Shown: positions 33,004 through 42,649, counted from the stretch's first letter. The stretch is DNA of 53,492 nt from Bacteroidales bacterium (GCA_017548985.1 JAFYYW010000002.1:1-53492), one strand, 5' to 3'. Translations and numbers: made by a program. Notes: generated by a model not told the origin, from the sequence alone.

Positions 33004-35832
33004 ATGGTAAGGTTAGTCACTTCAATTATGGCCTTGTTCTCAGTCGTTGCGGTCTTGCATGCGGCGCCTGGTAAGGCCACCCTGACTGAGGGAAAGACCT
33101 CGATGCTCACCTACGACTTCTCGGATCCAAATCCGGTCGCCAACCCGAACCAAACCCAATATCCCTACTTCCGCTTTGACGGCTATGAGTCGGTCGGGAA
33201 GAACAAGGAGTGGAAGACCGTGGTCATGGAGAACGACTGGATCAGCGTCACCGTGTTCCCGGAGATCGGAGGAAAGGTATGGGGCGCGATCGACAAGACC
33301 AGGGGCCTTGAGTTCGTATATTACAACAATGTGGTCAAATTCAGGGACATCGCCATGCGAGGCGCTTGGACCTCCGGAGGAATCGAGTTCAACTTCGGAA
33401 TCATCGGACACATACCGTCCACAGCCACTCCTGTTGACTATATGACAAGGGAGAACGAGGACGGCAGCGTGAGCTGCATAATAGCCTCTTACGAGCTGCT
33501 GACCAGGACATGGTGGACAGTGGAGATAAACGTCCCGACCGACAAGGCTTGCTTCACGACCACCGCCCGCTATATCAACACCTCGTCCTTGGACCAGCCC
33601 TATTACAACTGGTCTAACGCGGCTTTCAAAGCCGGAGGCAACCTCCAGATCCAGATGCCCGGAGACAGGTATATCGGCCACCCCGGCGATGCCCACGCCT
33701 TCCCGGTCGATCCGCAGGGCAGGGATCTCTCCTGGTTCTCACAGAACGCTTTTGAAGGATCCAAGTCCTACCACATCATCGGAGGATATGACGGCTATTT
33801 CGGAGCCTACTGGCATGACGATGATTTCGGTTATGTCCACTACTCCAGGCCTGATGAGAAACTCGGCCGGAAGTTCTTCTGCTGGAGCCAGTCGAGAGAA
33901 GGAGGAATATGGGAAGACCTTCTGACCGACGGCCACGGCCAATATGTCGAGCTTCAGGCGGGAAGGATGTTCAACCAGCCTTCCCAGATCGAGAGTATCG
34001 ACACCCCGTTCAAGAACCATTCTTTCGCCCCTAAATCCGATGACTGCTGGACCGAGTACTGGTACCCTGTCGAGAACATCGGCAGTTTCCAGCAGGCAAG
34101 CCCGTTCGGAGCCCTTTCCGTCAAACGTGAGGAAGGCGGGAAAGCGACCGTCAAACTCTCCCCTATCTGCGGCGGAGACAAAAAAGTGACAATCTATTGC
34201 GGAGACAAGACCCTATTCTCAGACAATGTTTCCTTCACTCCGCTGAAACCTTGGTCTAAGAGTGTGAGCGGAGTCACTGACGGTTTCATCAAAGTCACAG
34301 TCGGGGATGGTGAACTGACCTACAACGAGGATCCCGCCTACAGACTGACCGAGAGACCGGACAAGATGCCCGAGGATTTCGACTGGAAAGGTGTTTACGG
34401 CCATTGCCTGAGAGGCGACCAGCTTATGAATGTCCGCCACTATGACACGGCTCGTGACGAGTACTTGGCCAGCCTCGCCATAGACAAATGGTATGCTCCC
34501 GCACTCAGAGGTATGGCATCGTTCAGCCTCCACTGCGGAATGTATGAGGATGCTTTTGAATATGCCCGGAAGGCCTTGACTATCAACACCTACGATGGTG
34601 AGGCCAACTACCTCTACGGCTTGGCGGCCAAAGCCATCGGCAAGACCACCATGGCCAAGGACGGATTCTCGATAGCCACCTACACTGCCGCTTACAGGGA
34701 TGCCGCCTACGTGGAGCTGGCGAAATTGGCCATGGCTGAGAAGGATTGGAACCTCGCCTTGACCTATGCCCGCAAGAGCGGCAGCGTGGAAGGCAAATGG
34801 GCAGAGGTCGTCGCGTCAAGGCATCTCGGAGACAAGAAGACCGCGAAGAGTATTCTCAAGACTGAAGCCGCCGAGCTTCCCCTGTTCCCGTTCTTCAACT
34901 TCGAGCGCCAAGTCGCCGCCGGCGATCCCGCCTCTTTCACAAAGATACTCAAATGTGAGTTGCCTCAGGAGACGATTCTCGAGACCGCCATCCTGTACCT
35001 TGACAGCGGACTTCTCGATGAGGCCTCCGAGCTTTGCGCCATGACCAAGTATCCTACTGCCAAGTACCTGGGAGCCTATATCGCCTGCCTGAAGGGCGAC
35101 ACCTCAAAGTCCAATGCCCTTCTTAAGGAAGCCAACGCCGCCTCGCCGGAGTTCGTGTTCCCCTTCAGGCCGGAAATGGTCAAGGTGTTCGACTGGGCCA
35201 ATAGCAAGACTCCCAATTGGAAACTCAACTATTACAAAGCTTTAATCCTCTGGAGACACGCCGGAAAGGACAAGGCTGTCGAGCTAATGGAAGCTTGCGG
35301 AAACCAGCCCGACTACAATCCTTTCTACCTCACAAGGGCCATTCTCCGCAATGGAAACGATAAGCTCGCCGACCTCAAGAAGGCCGAGTCAATCTCGCAG
35401 GATTGGCGCACCGGAAAGGCGCTGGTGGACTACTACAGGAATAACTCCGAGTGGAAAGAGGCTCTTGACGCCGGTGAGAGATACTTCAAGAAGTATCCGG
35501 ACAAGTTCGAGTTCGGACTCGCCTACGCCGACGCTCTCTGCGGAGCCAAACAGTACACCAAGTCTCTCAAAGTCCTCTCCAAACTTAAGGTTATGCCTAT
35601 GGAGGGAGCCAGAAGAGGCCATGAGATATACCGCAAGGCCTGCCTCGGCAAAGCCAAGGACGAGCTGAAGGCCGGGAAGTTCGCGGCTTGCATCAAGTCA
35701 GTGGAGGCCTCCAACATCTGGAACGAGGACCTCGGAGTCGGCAAGCCCTACGACGATATGATCAACCTCTCCGAGGAGAACGCTATTATAAAAGCCGCCA
35801 AGGAGAAGAACAGGAACGCTTTCAGCGATTAG
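33004..35832 (+). CDS. DUF5107 protein with TPR repeats
   Basis: A 942-residue secreted protein (signal peptide ending LHAA). The N-terminal 430 residues are a DUF5107 domain, with VTVFPEIGGKVWGAIDKTRG, GGIEFNFGIIGHIPSTATPVDY and WSQSREGGIWEDLLTDGHGQ, resembling galactose-mutarotase-like folds. The C-terminal half is a run of tetratricopeptide helices (for example LRGMASFSLHCGMYEDAFEY). DUF5107/TPR proteins regularly sit in polysaccharide loci and are suspected glycan-binding or glycan-acting proteins. It is the last gene of the operon, and its 3' end faces the DUF4091 gene 11 bases away. Confidence 0.82.
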   Translation: MVRLVTSIMALFSVVAVLHAAPGKATLTEGKTSMLTYDFSDPNPVANPNQTQYPYFRFDGYESVGKNKEWKTVVMENDWISVTVFPEIGGKVWGAIDKTRGLEFVYYNNVVKFRDIAMRGAWTSGGIEFNFGIIGHIPSTATPVDYMTRENEDGSVSCIIASYELLTRTWWTVEINVPTDKACFTTTARYINTSSLDQPYYNWSNAAFKAGGNLQIQMPGDRYIGHPGDAHAFPVDPQGRDLSWFSQNAFEGSKSYHIIGGYDGYFGAYWHDDDFGYVHYSRPDEKLGRKFFCWSQSREGGIWEDLLTDGHGQYVELQAGRMFNQPSQIESIDTPFKNHSFAPKSDDCWTEYWYPVENIGSFQQASPFGALSVKREEGGKATVKLSPICGGDKKVTIYCGDKTLFSDNVSFTPLKPWSKSVSGVTDGFIKVTVGDGELTYNEDPAYRLTERPDKMPEDFDWKGVYGHCLRGDQLMNVRHYDTARDEYLASLAIDKWYAPALRGMASFSLHCGMYEDAFEYARKALTINTYDGEANYLYGLAAKAIGKTTMAKDGFSIATYTAAYRDAAYVELAKLAMAEKDWNLALTYARKSGSVEGKWAEVVASRHLGDKKTAKSILKTEAAELPLFPFFNFERQVAAGDPASFTKILKCELPQETILETAILYLDSGLLDEASELCAMTKYPTAKYLGAYIACLKGDTSKSNALLKEANAASPEFVFPFRPEMVKVFDWANSKTPNWKLNYYKALILWRHAGKDKAVELMEACGNQPDYNPFYLTRAILRNGNDKLADLKKAESISQDWRTGKALVDYYRNNSEWKEALDAGERYFKKYPDKFEFGLAYADALCGAKQYTKSLKVLSKLKVMPMEGARRGHEIYRKACLGKAKDELKAGKFAACIKSVEASNIWNEDLGVGKPYDDMINLSEENAIIKAAKEKNRNAFSD

Positions 35833-35843
35833 GAACAGACCTC

Positions 35844-37544
35844 CTATTCGAAGGACCTGAGCAGAGCCTTGCCGTCGTTTATGACCTGGGCGGCCTCGGC
35901 ATCAGTGGACTTCTCCCAGTCGATGTCCAATATCCTCTGGAGTTGGGCATCAAGGAGAGCGGCCTTCTTGGAATCGAGCCCATCCCTGAGGATGTGGATC
36001 TTCTCATTGTCCTGAATACCCTCGATGAGGCGCTGGAAAGCGATGCTGGGGCCATCAGGATAAACCAGATAGCAGTCTCCAGCCCTCCAAGTACGGAAAC
36101 GGGAATCCACGCAAGGGTTCTTCACCCAACTGTTGTAGGCCCAACGGAGATATCCGCTGTAGCCTGTCGCTGCGGCATACCAACCAAGATAGGCGGACTC
36201 GGCGGGAGCGGAGTCGGTGAAGGTGTTGGGACGCTGCGGTGAGCAGCAGGTGTAGAAAGTCACCCTGTTGCCCTTGCCCAGATGAAGAGCCACCTGCTCA
36301 GGAGTGAGAGCCGGGATGCCCGGACGCAGGGCGAAGCTGATATCGTACATCCTCTCAGCGATCTCGGGACCGAAATAATTGATCGCTCCCTCAATCCTAT
36401 AATCCTTGTCAGCCTTGTAGATGATGGAATAAGCGTGCTCGAGAAGAGCCTTCGGACGCTCGTCCATCGCGAGGCAGGTCTTTCCGAACCATCCTTTGGC
36501 CCTGAGGTGCTTCGCGAGGTCGGTCAGGAATGGAAGCATATAGTCTTCATATTCCTTTGAGCCAGGTTCCATCTTCTTGGAGACGGAGACATTGAGAGCA
36601 GCGTCGAAATACTCGAAAGTGAGGTGCCAAGGCAGGATGGAATAGCAGTCGATCTGCTCCGTGATGCCGCAGCTGAACATGAACTCGACCCACTTGTCAA
36701 AGACAGTGTAGTCATATTTCCAGGTGCCGTCCAAGCCCTTGAACTTTCCGACCATGCTCTCGAAAGGATCCTCGGTCTGGCTGTTCCAAGGATGCTGGAA
36801 TATGCTGGTGGTGATCACCTTCTGTCCGGCGGAAGCGAGGTATTCCATGATGGGGCGCATCGTGTTGAAATGCTCCTCGCTCCAAAGAGGCACGTCGAAA
36901 TAGCGGGCCACGGCGTAGGGATTCTGCCACAGGTCAAGATGGAACTTCCAATCCTTCGGCTCGGGAAGGACCCTCTTGCTGACATCAAGGGTATAAGGGA
37001 TAGTCATCAACTTGCCGTCACACTTGGCGGTGAGGGTTCCCTTGTATTTTCCAGGAGCGGCGTCGCTGGGAATATTAATCGTAACCCAGACAGGACGGAC
37101 AGTCTTGGCCTCAACGGCCATCTTTCCGGCCTTGACCAGACGGTCGGCGGCCAGAACTGAATCACCCTGGAATACGACCTCTCCCATCACATAGGTCGCG
37201 AAATACTTGTCAATCTTTGAGGAGGGAATGAAATGCTTCCCGGATTTAAGGTCACTGGAGGAAACCTCGAAGGACTTCACAGCCGAAGGCGCCACGAGAA
37301 CGGCCTGGGCGTTGACTCTCTCCCCTCTCCAGCCTTGCAGAGCGAGCGTCTTGGCAAGAGTCGGGACATCATCCTTCTTATAGCGTAAATCAATCGAGCC
37401 CCAGCCGAAACCAGTGGTATTCACATTGTTCCAGACTGCGGGAGATGTGGGATGCGGGTCATTCATCTCAACCACGGGAGTCTGAGCGAAAGCCATCACA
37501 CCGGCGGCGAGGAAACATGCGGTCGCGAACAAAAAAGATCTCAT
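35844..37544 (-). CDS. GH123/DUF4091-like glycoside hydrolase
   Basis: A 566-residue secreted protein (signal peptide ending MAFAQ). It has an N-terminal beta-sandwich (VTINIPSDAAPGKYKGTL) and a barrel domain with the Asp-Glu pair D361-E362 in LAMDERP. That is the substrate-assisted catalytic arrangement of GH123 beta-N-acetylgalactosaminidases. A C-terminal DUF4091-type segment follows (GWYAAATGYSGYLRWAYNSW). The actual sugar is not known. It is transcribed alone from a good promoter at 37570-37600 and converges with the DUF5107 operon. Confidence 0.83.
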   Translation of the reverse strand: MRSFLFATACFLAAGVMAFAQTPVVEMNDPHPTSPAVWNNVNTTGFGWGSIDLRYKKDDVPTLAKTLALQGWRGERVNAQAVLVAPSAVKSFEVSSSDLKSGKHFIPSSKIDKYFATYVMGEVVFQGDSVLAADRLVKAGKMAVEAKTVRPVWVTINIPSDAAPGKYKGTLTAKCDGKLMTIPYTLDVSKRVLPEPKDWKFHLDLWQNPYAVARYFDVPLWSEEHFNTMRPIMEYLASAGQKVITTSIFQHPWNSQTEDPFESMVGKFKGLDGTWKYDYTVFDKWVEFMFSCGITEQIDCYSILPWHLTFEYFDAALNVSVSKKMEPGSKEYEDYMLPFLTDLAKHLRAKGWFGKTCLAMDERPKALLEHAYSIIYKADKDYRIEGAINYFGPEIAERMYDISFALRPGIPALTPEQVALHLGKGNRVTFYTCCSPQRPNTFTDSAPAESAYLGWYAAATGYSGYLRWAYNSWVKNPCVDSRFRTWRAGDCYLVYPDGPSIAFQRLIEGIQDNEKIHILRDGLDSKKAALLDAQLQRILDIDWEKSTDAEAAQVINDGKALLRSFE

Positions 37545-37569
37545 ATTGTTAACTAAGGTTTATCTCCGT

Positions 37570-37600
37570 TAAAGTTAGCCATATGCGTTGACTTTTCAAA
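37570..37600 (-). promoter_or_regulatory. Bacteroidota promoter for the GH123-like gene
   Basis: On -, TTTG (37600-37597) is followed after 19 bases by TAACTTTA (37577-37570), a one-mismatch TAnnTTTG. It lies 26 bases before the start codon. The spacing is right for the housekeeping sigma factor of Bacteroidota. Confidence 0.65.
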
Positions 37601-37604
37601 GCGA

Positions 37605-37635
37605 TTTGGCATGGAAATTGGTCGCTTTATTATCG
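37605..37635 (+). promoter_or_regulatory. Possible promoter for the isochorismatase-type gene
   Basis: TTTG (37605-37608), a 19-base gap and TATTATCG (37628-37635) form a weaker match. It is back to back with the - promoter, 16 bases before the + start codon. Confidence 0.4.
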
Positions 37636-37651
37636 CTTATTTTTTGATCAA

Positions 37652-38203
37652 ATGGAAAAACTTAATCATCCCGCGATCCTAGTCGTTGACATGCTCAACG
37701 ACTTCGTAACCGGCTCGCTCGCTTGCGACCGTGGTAAGGCTATTGTTCCCGCAACCGCCAGGCTTCTTAAAGCCGCGCGTGAAAAGGGTGTTCCCGTGAT
37801 ATTCTGCAACGACTCCCATCGTCCGGGCATCGACCGCGAGCTCATCATCTGGGGAGATCATGCCATCGCCGGCACTCCCGGAGCCGAGGTCATCCCCGAG
37901 CTGGAACTTTGTGAGAAAGACTACGTCGTCCCGAAGCGCCGCTACAGCGGTTTCTTCCAGACCGACCTTGACATCCTTCTCAAGGAACTCGGAGTCAAGA
38001 CTGTGGTCATGACCGGCCTCCACGCCCATATGTGCGTCCGTCACACCTCCGCCGACGCGTTCTGCCTCGGCTACGATGTAGTGGTCGCCAAAGAGGCCAC
38101 CGATTCCTTCACCGAGGAGGATTATGTGAACGGCCTGGCTTACCTGAAGACTTGCTACGGAGCCGACGCCTACTCCAACGAGGAGTTGATCGAGGCTATG
38201 TAG
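37652..38203 (+). CDS. Isochorismatase-family cysteine hydrolase
   Basis: A 183-residue cytosolic hydrolase of the isochorismatase/nicotinamidase superfamily. The catalytic triad is complete: D13 in LVVDMLNDF, K95 in VVPKRRYSGF, and nucleophile C128 in TGLHAHMCVRHT. The family cleaves C-N or C-O bonds of small amides and related compounds; nicotinamide, ureidoacrylate and others are possible. A metal-binding nicotinamidase motif is not obvious. The Nudix gene starts 12 bases later, so the two are cotranscribed and may share a role in nucleotide or cofactor clean-up. Confidence 0.9.
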   Translation: MEKLNHPAILVVDMLNDFVTGSLACDRGKAIVPATARLLKAAREKGVPVIFCNDSHRPGIDRELIIWGDHAIAGTPGAEVIPELELCEKDYVVPKRRYSGFFQTDLDILLKELGVKTVVMTGLHAHMCVRHTSADAFCLGYDVVVAKEATDSFTEEDYVNGLAYLKTCYGADAYSNEELIEAM

Positions 38204-38215
38204 TCCCTAGGCTTT

Positions 38216-38614
38216 TTGGAACAATTGAGACATATCGAGGTGGTCGCCGCCGTCATCCGGAAAGGCGGCCACATTTTCGCTACCCAGAGGGGATACGGGG
38301 ACTTCAAGGACTGGTGGGAGTTCCCGGGTGGAAAGATTGAGAAAGGCGAGACCCCGGAGGAGGCTCTACAAAGGGAAATACGAGAAGAGCTTTCCACGGA
38401 AATAATTATAAACAAGCATCTTAAGACCGTTGATTGGGACTATCCCAACTTTCACCTCACCCTACATTGCTATCTGTGTTCCCTCGCCTCGGAGGAAATG
38501 ACCCTCAATGAGCACGAGGCCGCCCGCTGGCTGGACGCGGACTCGTTGCGCTCCGTGCGTTGGCTTCCTGCCGACGAGGATGTCATACGCTTGATTGAAA
38601 AGATATTACAATAG
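38216..38614 (+). CDS. Nudix hydrolase (MutT-like)
   Basis: A 132-residue Nudix protein like 8-oxo-dGTP diphosphatase (MutT). The Nudix box starts at G39 and runs through E45 and R53-E54-x2-E57-E58, with serine at residue 60 where glycine is usual. No ATG occurs before residue 95, so it must start at a rare codon. TTG at 38216 or the TTG at 38225 both fit; the first is used here. It lies in a short operon after the isochorismatase gene and 17 bases before the GH13-GH127 gene. Confidence 0.87.
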   Translation: MEQLRHIEVVAAVIRKGGHIFATQRGYGDFKDWWEFPGGKIEKGETPEEALQREIREELSTEIIINKHLKTVDWDYPNFHLTLHCYLCSLASEEMTLNEHEAARWLDADSLRSVRWLPADEDVIRLIEKILQ

Positions 38615-38631
38615 ACAAAATACAAACCACA

Positions 38632-41600
38632 ATGAGAAGAAGCCTCTTTAACACATTGACGGTCATTATCTTGTTGCTTGCCGGAAACCTTTTCACCGCG
38701 ACCGGAGCCGAGATTGACCGGATCGAGCCGCCGTTCTGGTGGGTCGGGATGAAAAACCACTCCCTTCAACTTCTCGTACACGGAGAAGGCATAGGAAAAG
38801 CTGATGTCTCCCTCAAACAGAAAGGGATCACACTCAAAGGCGTGACCAGGGTCGAGAGCCCCAATTACCTGTTTGTCGATTTGGAGATCAGCTCCAAAGC
38901 CAAAGCCGGTTCCTTCGACATCACATTTAATCTCGACGGGGAAAAAACCGTCAAGGCTTACGAGCTCAAAGAGCGGAACACCGAACCGGGAGCGATGGGA
39001 TTCAGCCAGAAGGACGTGCTGTACCTGATCACCCCGGACCGTTTCGCTAACGGTAACCCGCAGAATGACACCATAGGAGGGGCGACCGCCGACAGGAGCC
39101 GTGACGGAGGACGCCACGGAGGTGACATCAAAGGAGTCTCCGACCACATCGATTACATCAAAGACCTCGGGATAACCACTATCTGGCTTAATCCGGTCCA
39201 GGAAAACGCCGCCCGTACCTATCACGGCTACGCTATCACCGACTACTATTCAGTAGACCCCCGTTTCGGTACGATGGAGGAATATCTGGCCTTTGTCAAG
39301 AAGGCTCACGACAATGGGATGAAGGTGGTTATGGACATGATATTCAACCACTGCGGTAGCACTCACTGGTGGATGGAGGACCTGCCCACCGGCGATTGGC
39401 TCAACTTCAACAACACCTTCGTCGGGACCAGCCACAACAAGTGGACCGCGGTCGATCCCCATGCGGCCCCGTCGGAGAAAAAGCTCTTCTCTGACGGATG
39501 GTTCAACAGAGGGATGCCCGACCTCAACCACAAGAATCCCCTTGTGGCCAACTATCTGATACAGAACTGTATCTGGTGGATTGAATACGCCAGGATCGAT
39601 GGAGTCCGCCAGGACACGCACCCCTACATGGATCCCCTTTTCGCCGCGAGATGGTGCGAGGAGACCCTCGAGGAATATCCCGACTTCAACATCACGGGAG
39701 AGACCTGGTACCCGGCCGGAAGCGGCTTCCCGGCATGGTGGCAAAGAGGCAGCGTCCTGAATAAGGAATATGACTCACACCTCAAGAGCGTGATGGACTT
39801 CAACCTGGCCTTCCTCGCCCCGGACGCTTTCACTTATGAGAGCAAATCCGACGACGTGAATCCGACCGGCTTGTTCAACATCTATGTCTCGATGGCCAAC
39901 GACTTCCTCTATCCCGATCCGTCCAACGTATTGGTTTTCCTTGACAACCATGACCTGGGACGTTTCTCGAGGGTCGAGGACAAGGGACTTGACCGCTACA
40001 AGCAAGGGATAGCTTTCCTGCTGACCACCAGGGGAATACCTCAGGTATATTACGGAACCGAGCTGCTGTTCAAGGCCACCAAGGCCCAGGGAGACGGAGC
40101 CATCCGCAAGGATATGCCGGGAGGCTGGCCCGGGGATGCCAGAAGCGTGTTCACCGAGGCCGGAAGGACTCCTGAGGAAAGGGAGGCATATTCGTATATG
40201 AAGACAATCCTCAACTGGAGGAAGAACTCTAAGGCTGTGACAGAGGGGACAATGACGCAATACGCCCCTCTCCAGCAGAACGGCAACTGCTATGTCTACG
40301 CCAGGCAGAACCGGGACGAGACCGTGCTTGTTATCCTGAGCGGCTCGGACAAGGATGTGGACATCAAGATGGACCGCTTCAGCGACGTGACAAAGGGCTA
40401 CACTTCCGGAAGGGATGTGGTGACCGGAAAGGTGTTCGACGTCCTCGGCCAGATGCATGTCCCGGCCAGGGCGACATACATCCTGGAGCTATTCGACCAG
40501 AAGATAGAACCAGCCGTCGGATCGACAGTTCCGGCTCCTCCGTACGCCAAGTTCTCCGAGGGTCTCATCGACCGGATCGAGCCGAAAGGATGGCTGCTGG
40601 AGATTCTCCAGAGACAGAAGGACGGGCTTTCGAGCCATCCCGAGGCGATGGCCTATCCTTTCAACTCAGTCCTTTGGGCCGGTGAACTTGAGAGGGATTC
40701 CGACCGCAGAGGCGCTGACTGGTGGCGTTTCGAGCAGACCGCCTACTATCTGGACGGCATCACAAGGCTTGGTTATGTTCTTGATGATGAGAGGTTTCTG
40801 AAGACTTGGCAGGAGAATATAGATTATGTTCTCGACCATCCGCTTCCGGCCAAGAAAGGGGTTCCACCGTCTGCCCAGGACAACACCCAGCAACGTGGTT
40901 TCAACGGCTTCCCCGGAGGCAATTTCCAAGGAGGCCAGAGGCCTCAAGGCAACGGTCAGGGACAGGGTGGCCAGAGGCCTCAAGGCGCTGGTCCCGGACA
41001 GGGACAGCAGAACTTCTCGGCCCAGGTCTCTGAGGATCCAAGGCTGAGGGAGAGGATGGCCAGGATGCAGGAGAGAAGGGCCAAACAACAGCTGATCAAC
41101 TCGAAGGACCGCCCCGAGGGACGTCTCGGACCTGAGACAGGATCCATGGCCTGGCCTTTCGCCGTGTTCTTCAGGGCCGTGAAGGCTTATTATGAGGCCA
41201 CTGGAGATCCCCGGATCCCGGAAGCTTTGGAGAAGAACTACCTGTCATATTCAGTGGAAGAGATGGGTATGGACCGCTTCGTGATCAACGTGGAAGGCAT
41301 TCTTTGGACATATTCATTGACTGGCAACAAGGCGCTTCTGGATCTCGCGACAAGGGCTTGGGCTGAGAGCGCGAGCGACATGACCCAGGCCACAGCCCTT
41401 GACGAGAGCGTGTTCAATATGCACGGGGTCACGATGAACGAGTTGCTTAAGATTCCCCTCCTCCTGTATTCCTACACAGGCGACGAGAATTATCTCAAAG
41501 CGGCCCTTCACGCCGAGAAGAAGATGGAGGATCCGAATATGCTGATTGACGGAATCAATTCATCCTCAGAGGCTCTCGCCGGAAACGATCCTCTCGCCAG

Positions 41601-42642
41601 CCATGAGACATGCGATGTCAGCGACTACACCTGGACGATGGGTTACTACCTGATGACCACCGGAGACGGCGGCTGGGCGGACCGCATAGAAAAAGGAATA
41701 TTCAACGGCGGACTTGGATGCATCACAAAGGATTTCAAGACCATGCAATATTTCTCCTGCCCCAACCAGGTGATCGCCACCGGAGAGTCCAACCACAACC
41801 GCTTCAAGCATGGACTTACCTGGATGGCCTACAGGCCTATACATGAGACAGAGTGCTGCATCGGCAACCTCCACAGGTATATGCCCAACTATGTGGCCAG
41901 AATGTGGTTGAAAGACAAGAAGGGACATCCTGTCGCGGCGCTCTACGGCCCTTCTGCCGTGACCTATGATTTAGGCGGCGGACTGGAGGTCAAGATCGAG
42001 GAGAAGACTGAATATCCTTTCGAGGAGAGGGTCGTGTTCGAGTTCACCTTCCTTAAGGACGGCAAGGTGGCGAACGATCCCGTCAATATGGATTTCACTT
42101 ACCGCATTCCGGAATGGTGTACGACAGGAGAGAAGGGATTCCACACGGTATCAAAGACTTGGAAGAGCGGCGACACCTTCACCGTGGATCTTCCGATGAA
42201 GATAGAGATCGTGGACAATCCGCACACCGGAAAGTCCGTCCAGAGGGGACCGATAGTGTACGCTTATGCCGTTCCGGCCCTGGTCGAGGAAGACAACAAC
42301 ATCTACGAGAATCTCGCCGGCAAGGTTTCGGCCAATCCTGATTTCAAGAGCTGGAAGATGACTCCTTCAGGCAAATGGAACTACGCCCTGGTCGAGAGCG
42401 GCCTCAAGGACCTCAAGGTCGAGGCTACCGGTGCCAAAGGCTTCCCCTTTGATCCCGCCACGGTCCCTTATGTGATCAAGGTGCCGGTAAAGGGTGTGAA
42501 AGGCTGGACCCTCCTGGAGAACAGGTACACCCCGCCGCTTCCTGAGACATTCGAGACAGAGGACGGCGATGTGGAATACATCCCGCTCGTCCCTTACGGA
42601 AGCACTACGCTCCGCTTGACTATATTCCCGACTGTGGAATAA
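38632..42642 (+). CDS. GH13 alpha-amylase fused to GH127-like beta-L-arabinofuranosidase
   Basis: A 1336-residue secreted two-enzyme protein (signal peptide about 1-25). Residues 28-115 are a neopullulanase-like N-terminal domain. Residues 128-545 are a GH13 barrel with nucleophile D328 (GVRQD), acid E357 (ITGETW) and D441 (LDNHD), then a C-terminal beta domain to about 630. Residues 640-1336 are a DUF1680/GH127-type barrel with E992 and C994 (HETC) and the Cys pair C1075-C1076, matching the zinc-thiolate site of HypBA1, where the first Cys is the nucleophile. E980 is the candidate acid/base. A Gly/Gln/Pro-rich stretch (754-795) interrupts the GH127 part. The reading frame is continuous. Both halves appear catalytically complete. 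Confidence 0.9.
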   Translation: MRRSLFNTLTVIILLLAGNLFTATGAEIDRIEPPFWWVGMKNHSLQLLVHGEGIGKADVSLKQKGITLKGVTRVESPNYLFVDLEISSKAKAGSFDITFNLDGEKTVKAYELKERNTEPGAMGFSQKDVLYLITPDRFANGNPQNDTIGGATADRSRDGGRHGGDIKGVSDHIDYIKDLGITTIWLNPVQENAARTYHGYAITDYYSVDPRFGTMEEYLAFVKKAHDNGMKVVMDMIFNHCGSTHWWMEDLPTGDWLNFNNTFVGTSHNKWTAVDPHAAPSEKKLFSDGWFNRGMPDLNHKNPLVANYLIQNCIWWIEYARIDGVRQDTHPYMDPLFAARWCEETLEEYPDFNITGETWYPAGSGFPAWWQRGSVLNKEYDSHLKSVMDFNLAFLAPDAFTYESKSDDVNPTGLFNIYVSMANDFLYPDPSNVLVFLDNHDLGRFSRVEDKGLDRYKQGIAFLLTTRGIPQVYYGTELLFKATKAQGDGAIRKDMPGGWPGDARSVFTEAGRTPEEREAYSYMKTILNWRKNSKAVTEGTMTQYAPLQQNGNCYVYARQNRDETVLVILSGSDKDVDIKMDRFSDVTKGYTSGRDVVTGKVFDVLGQMHVPARATYILELFDQKIEPAVGSTVPAPPYAKFSEGLIDRIEPKGWLLEILQRQKDGLSSHPEAMAYPFNSVLWAGELERDSDRRGADWWRFEQTAYYLDGITRLGYVLDDERFLKTWQENIDYVLDHPLPAKKGVPPSAQDNTQQRGFNGFPGGNFQGGQRPQGNGQGQGGQRPQGAGPGQGQQNFSAQVSEDPRLRERMARMQERRAKQQLINSKDRPEGRLGPETGSMAWPFAVFFRAVKAYYEATGDPRIPEALEKNYLSYSVEEMGMDRFVINVEGILWTYSLTGNKALLDLATRAWAESASDMTQATALDESVFNMHGVTMNELLKIPLLLYSYTGDENYLKAALHAEKKMEDPNMLIDGINSSSEALAGNDPLASHETCDVSDYTWTMGYYLMTTGDGGWADRIEKGIFNGGLGCITKDFKTMQYFSCPNQVIATGESNHNRFKHGLTWMAYRPIHETECCIGNLHRYMPNYVARMWLKDKKGHPVAALYGPSAVTYDLGGGLEVKIEEKTEYPFEERVVFEFTFLKDGKVANDPVNMDFTYRIPEWCTTGEKGFHTVSKTWKSGDTFTVDLPMKIEIVDNPHTGKSVQRGPIVYAYAVPALVEEDNNIYENLAGKVSANPDFKSWKMTPSGKWNYALVESGLKDLKVEATGAKGFPFDPATVPYVIKVPVKGVKGWTLLENRYTPPLPETFETEDGDVEYIPLVPYGSTTLRLTIFPTVE
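40891..41016 (+). repeat. Gly/Gln/Pro-rich repeat segment within the GH127 domain
   Basis: Codes for residues 754-795, low-complexity sequence with two copies of GGQRPQG and related GQGQ units. The nucleotide unit GGCCAGAGGCCTCAAGGC recurs at about 40944 and 40970. It looks like a repeat-expanded flexible loop. Confidence 0.75.
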
Positions 42643-42649
42643 CTGAATC

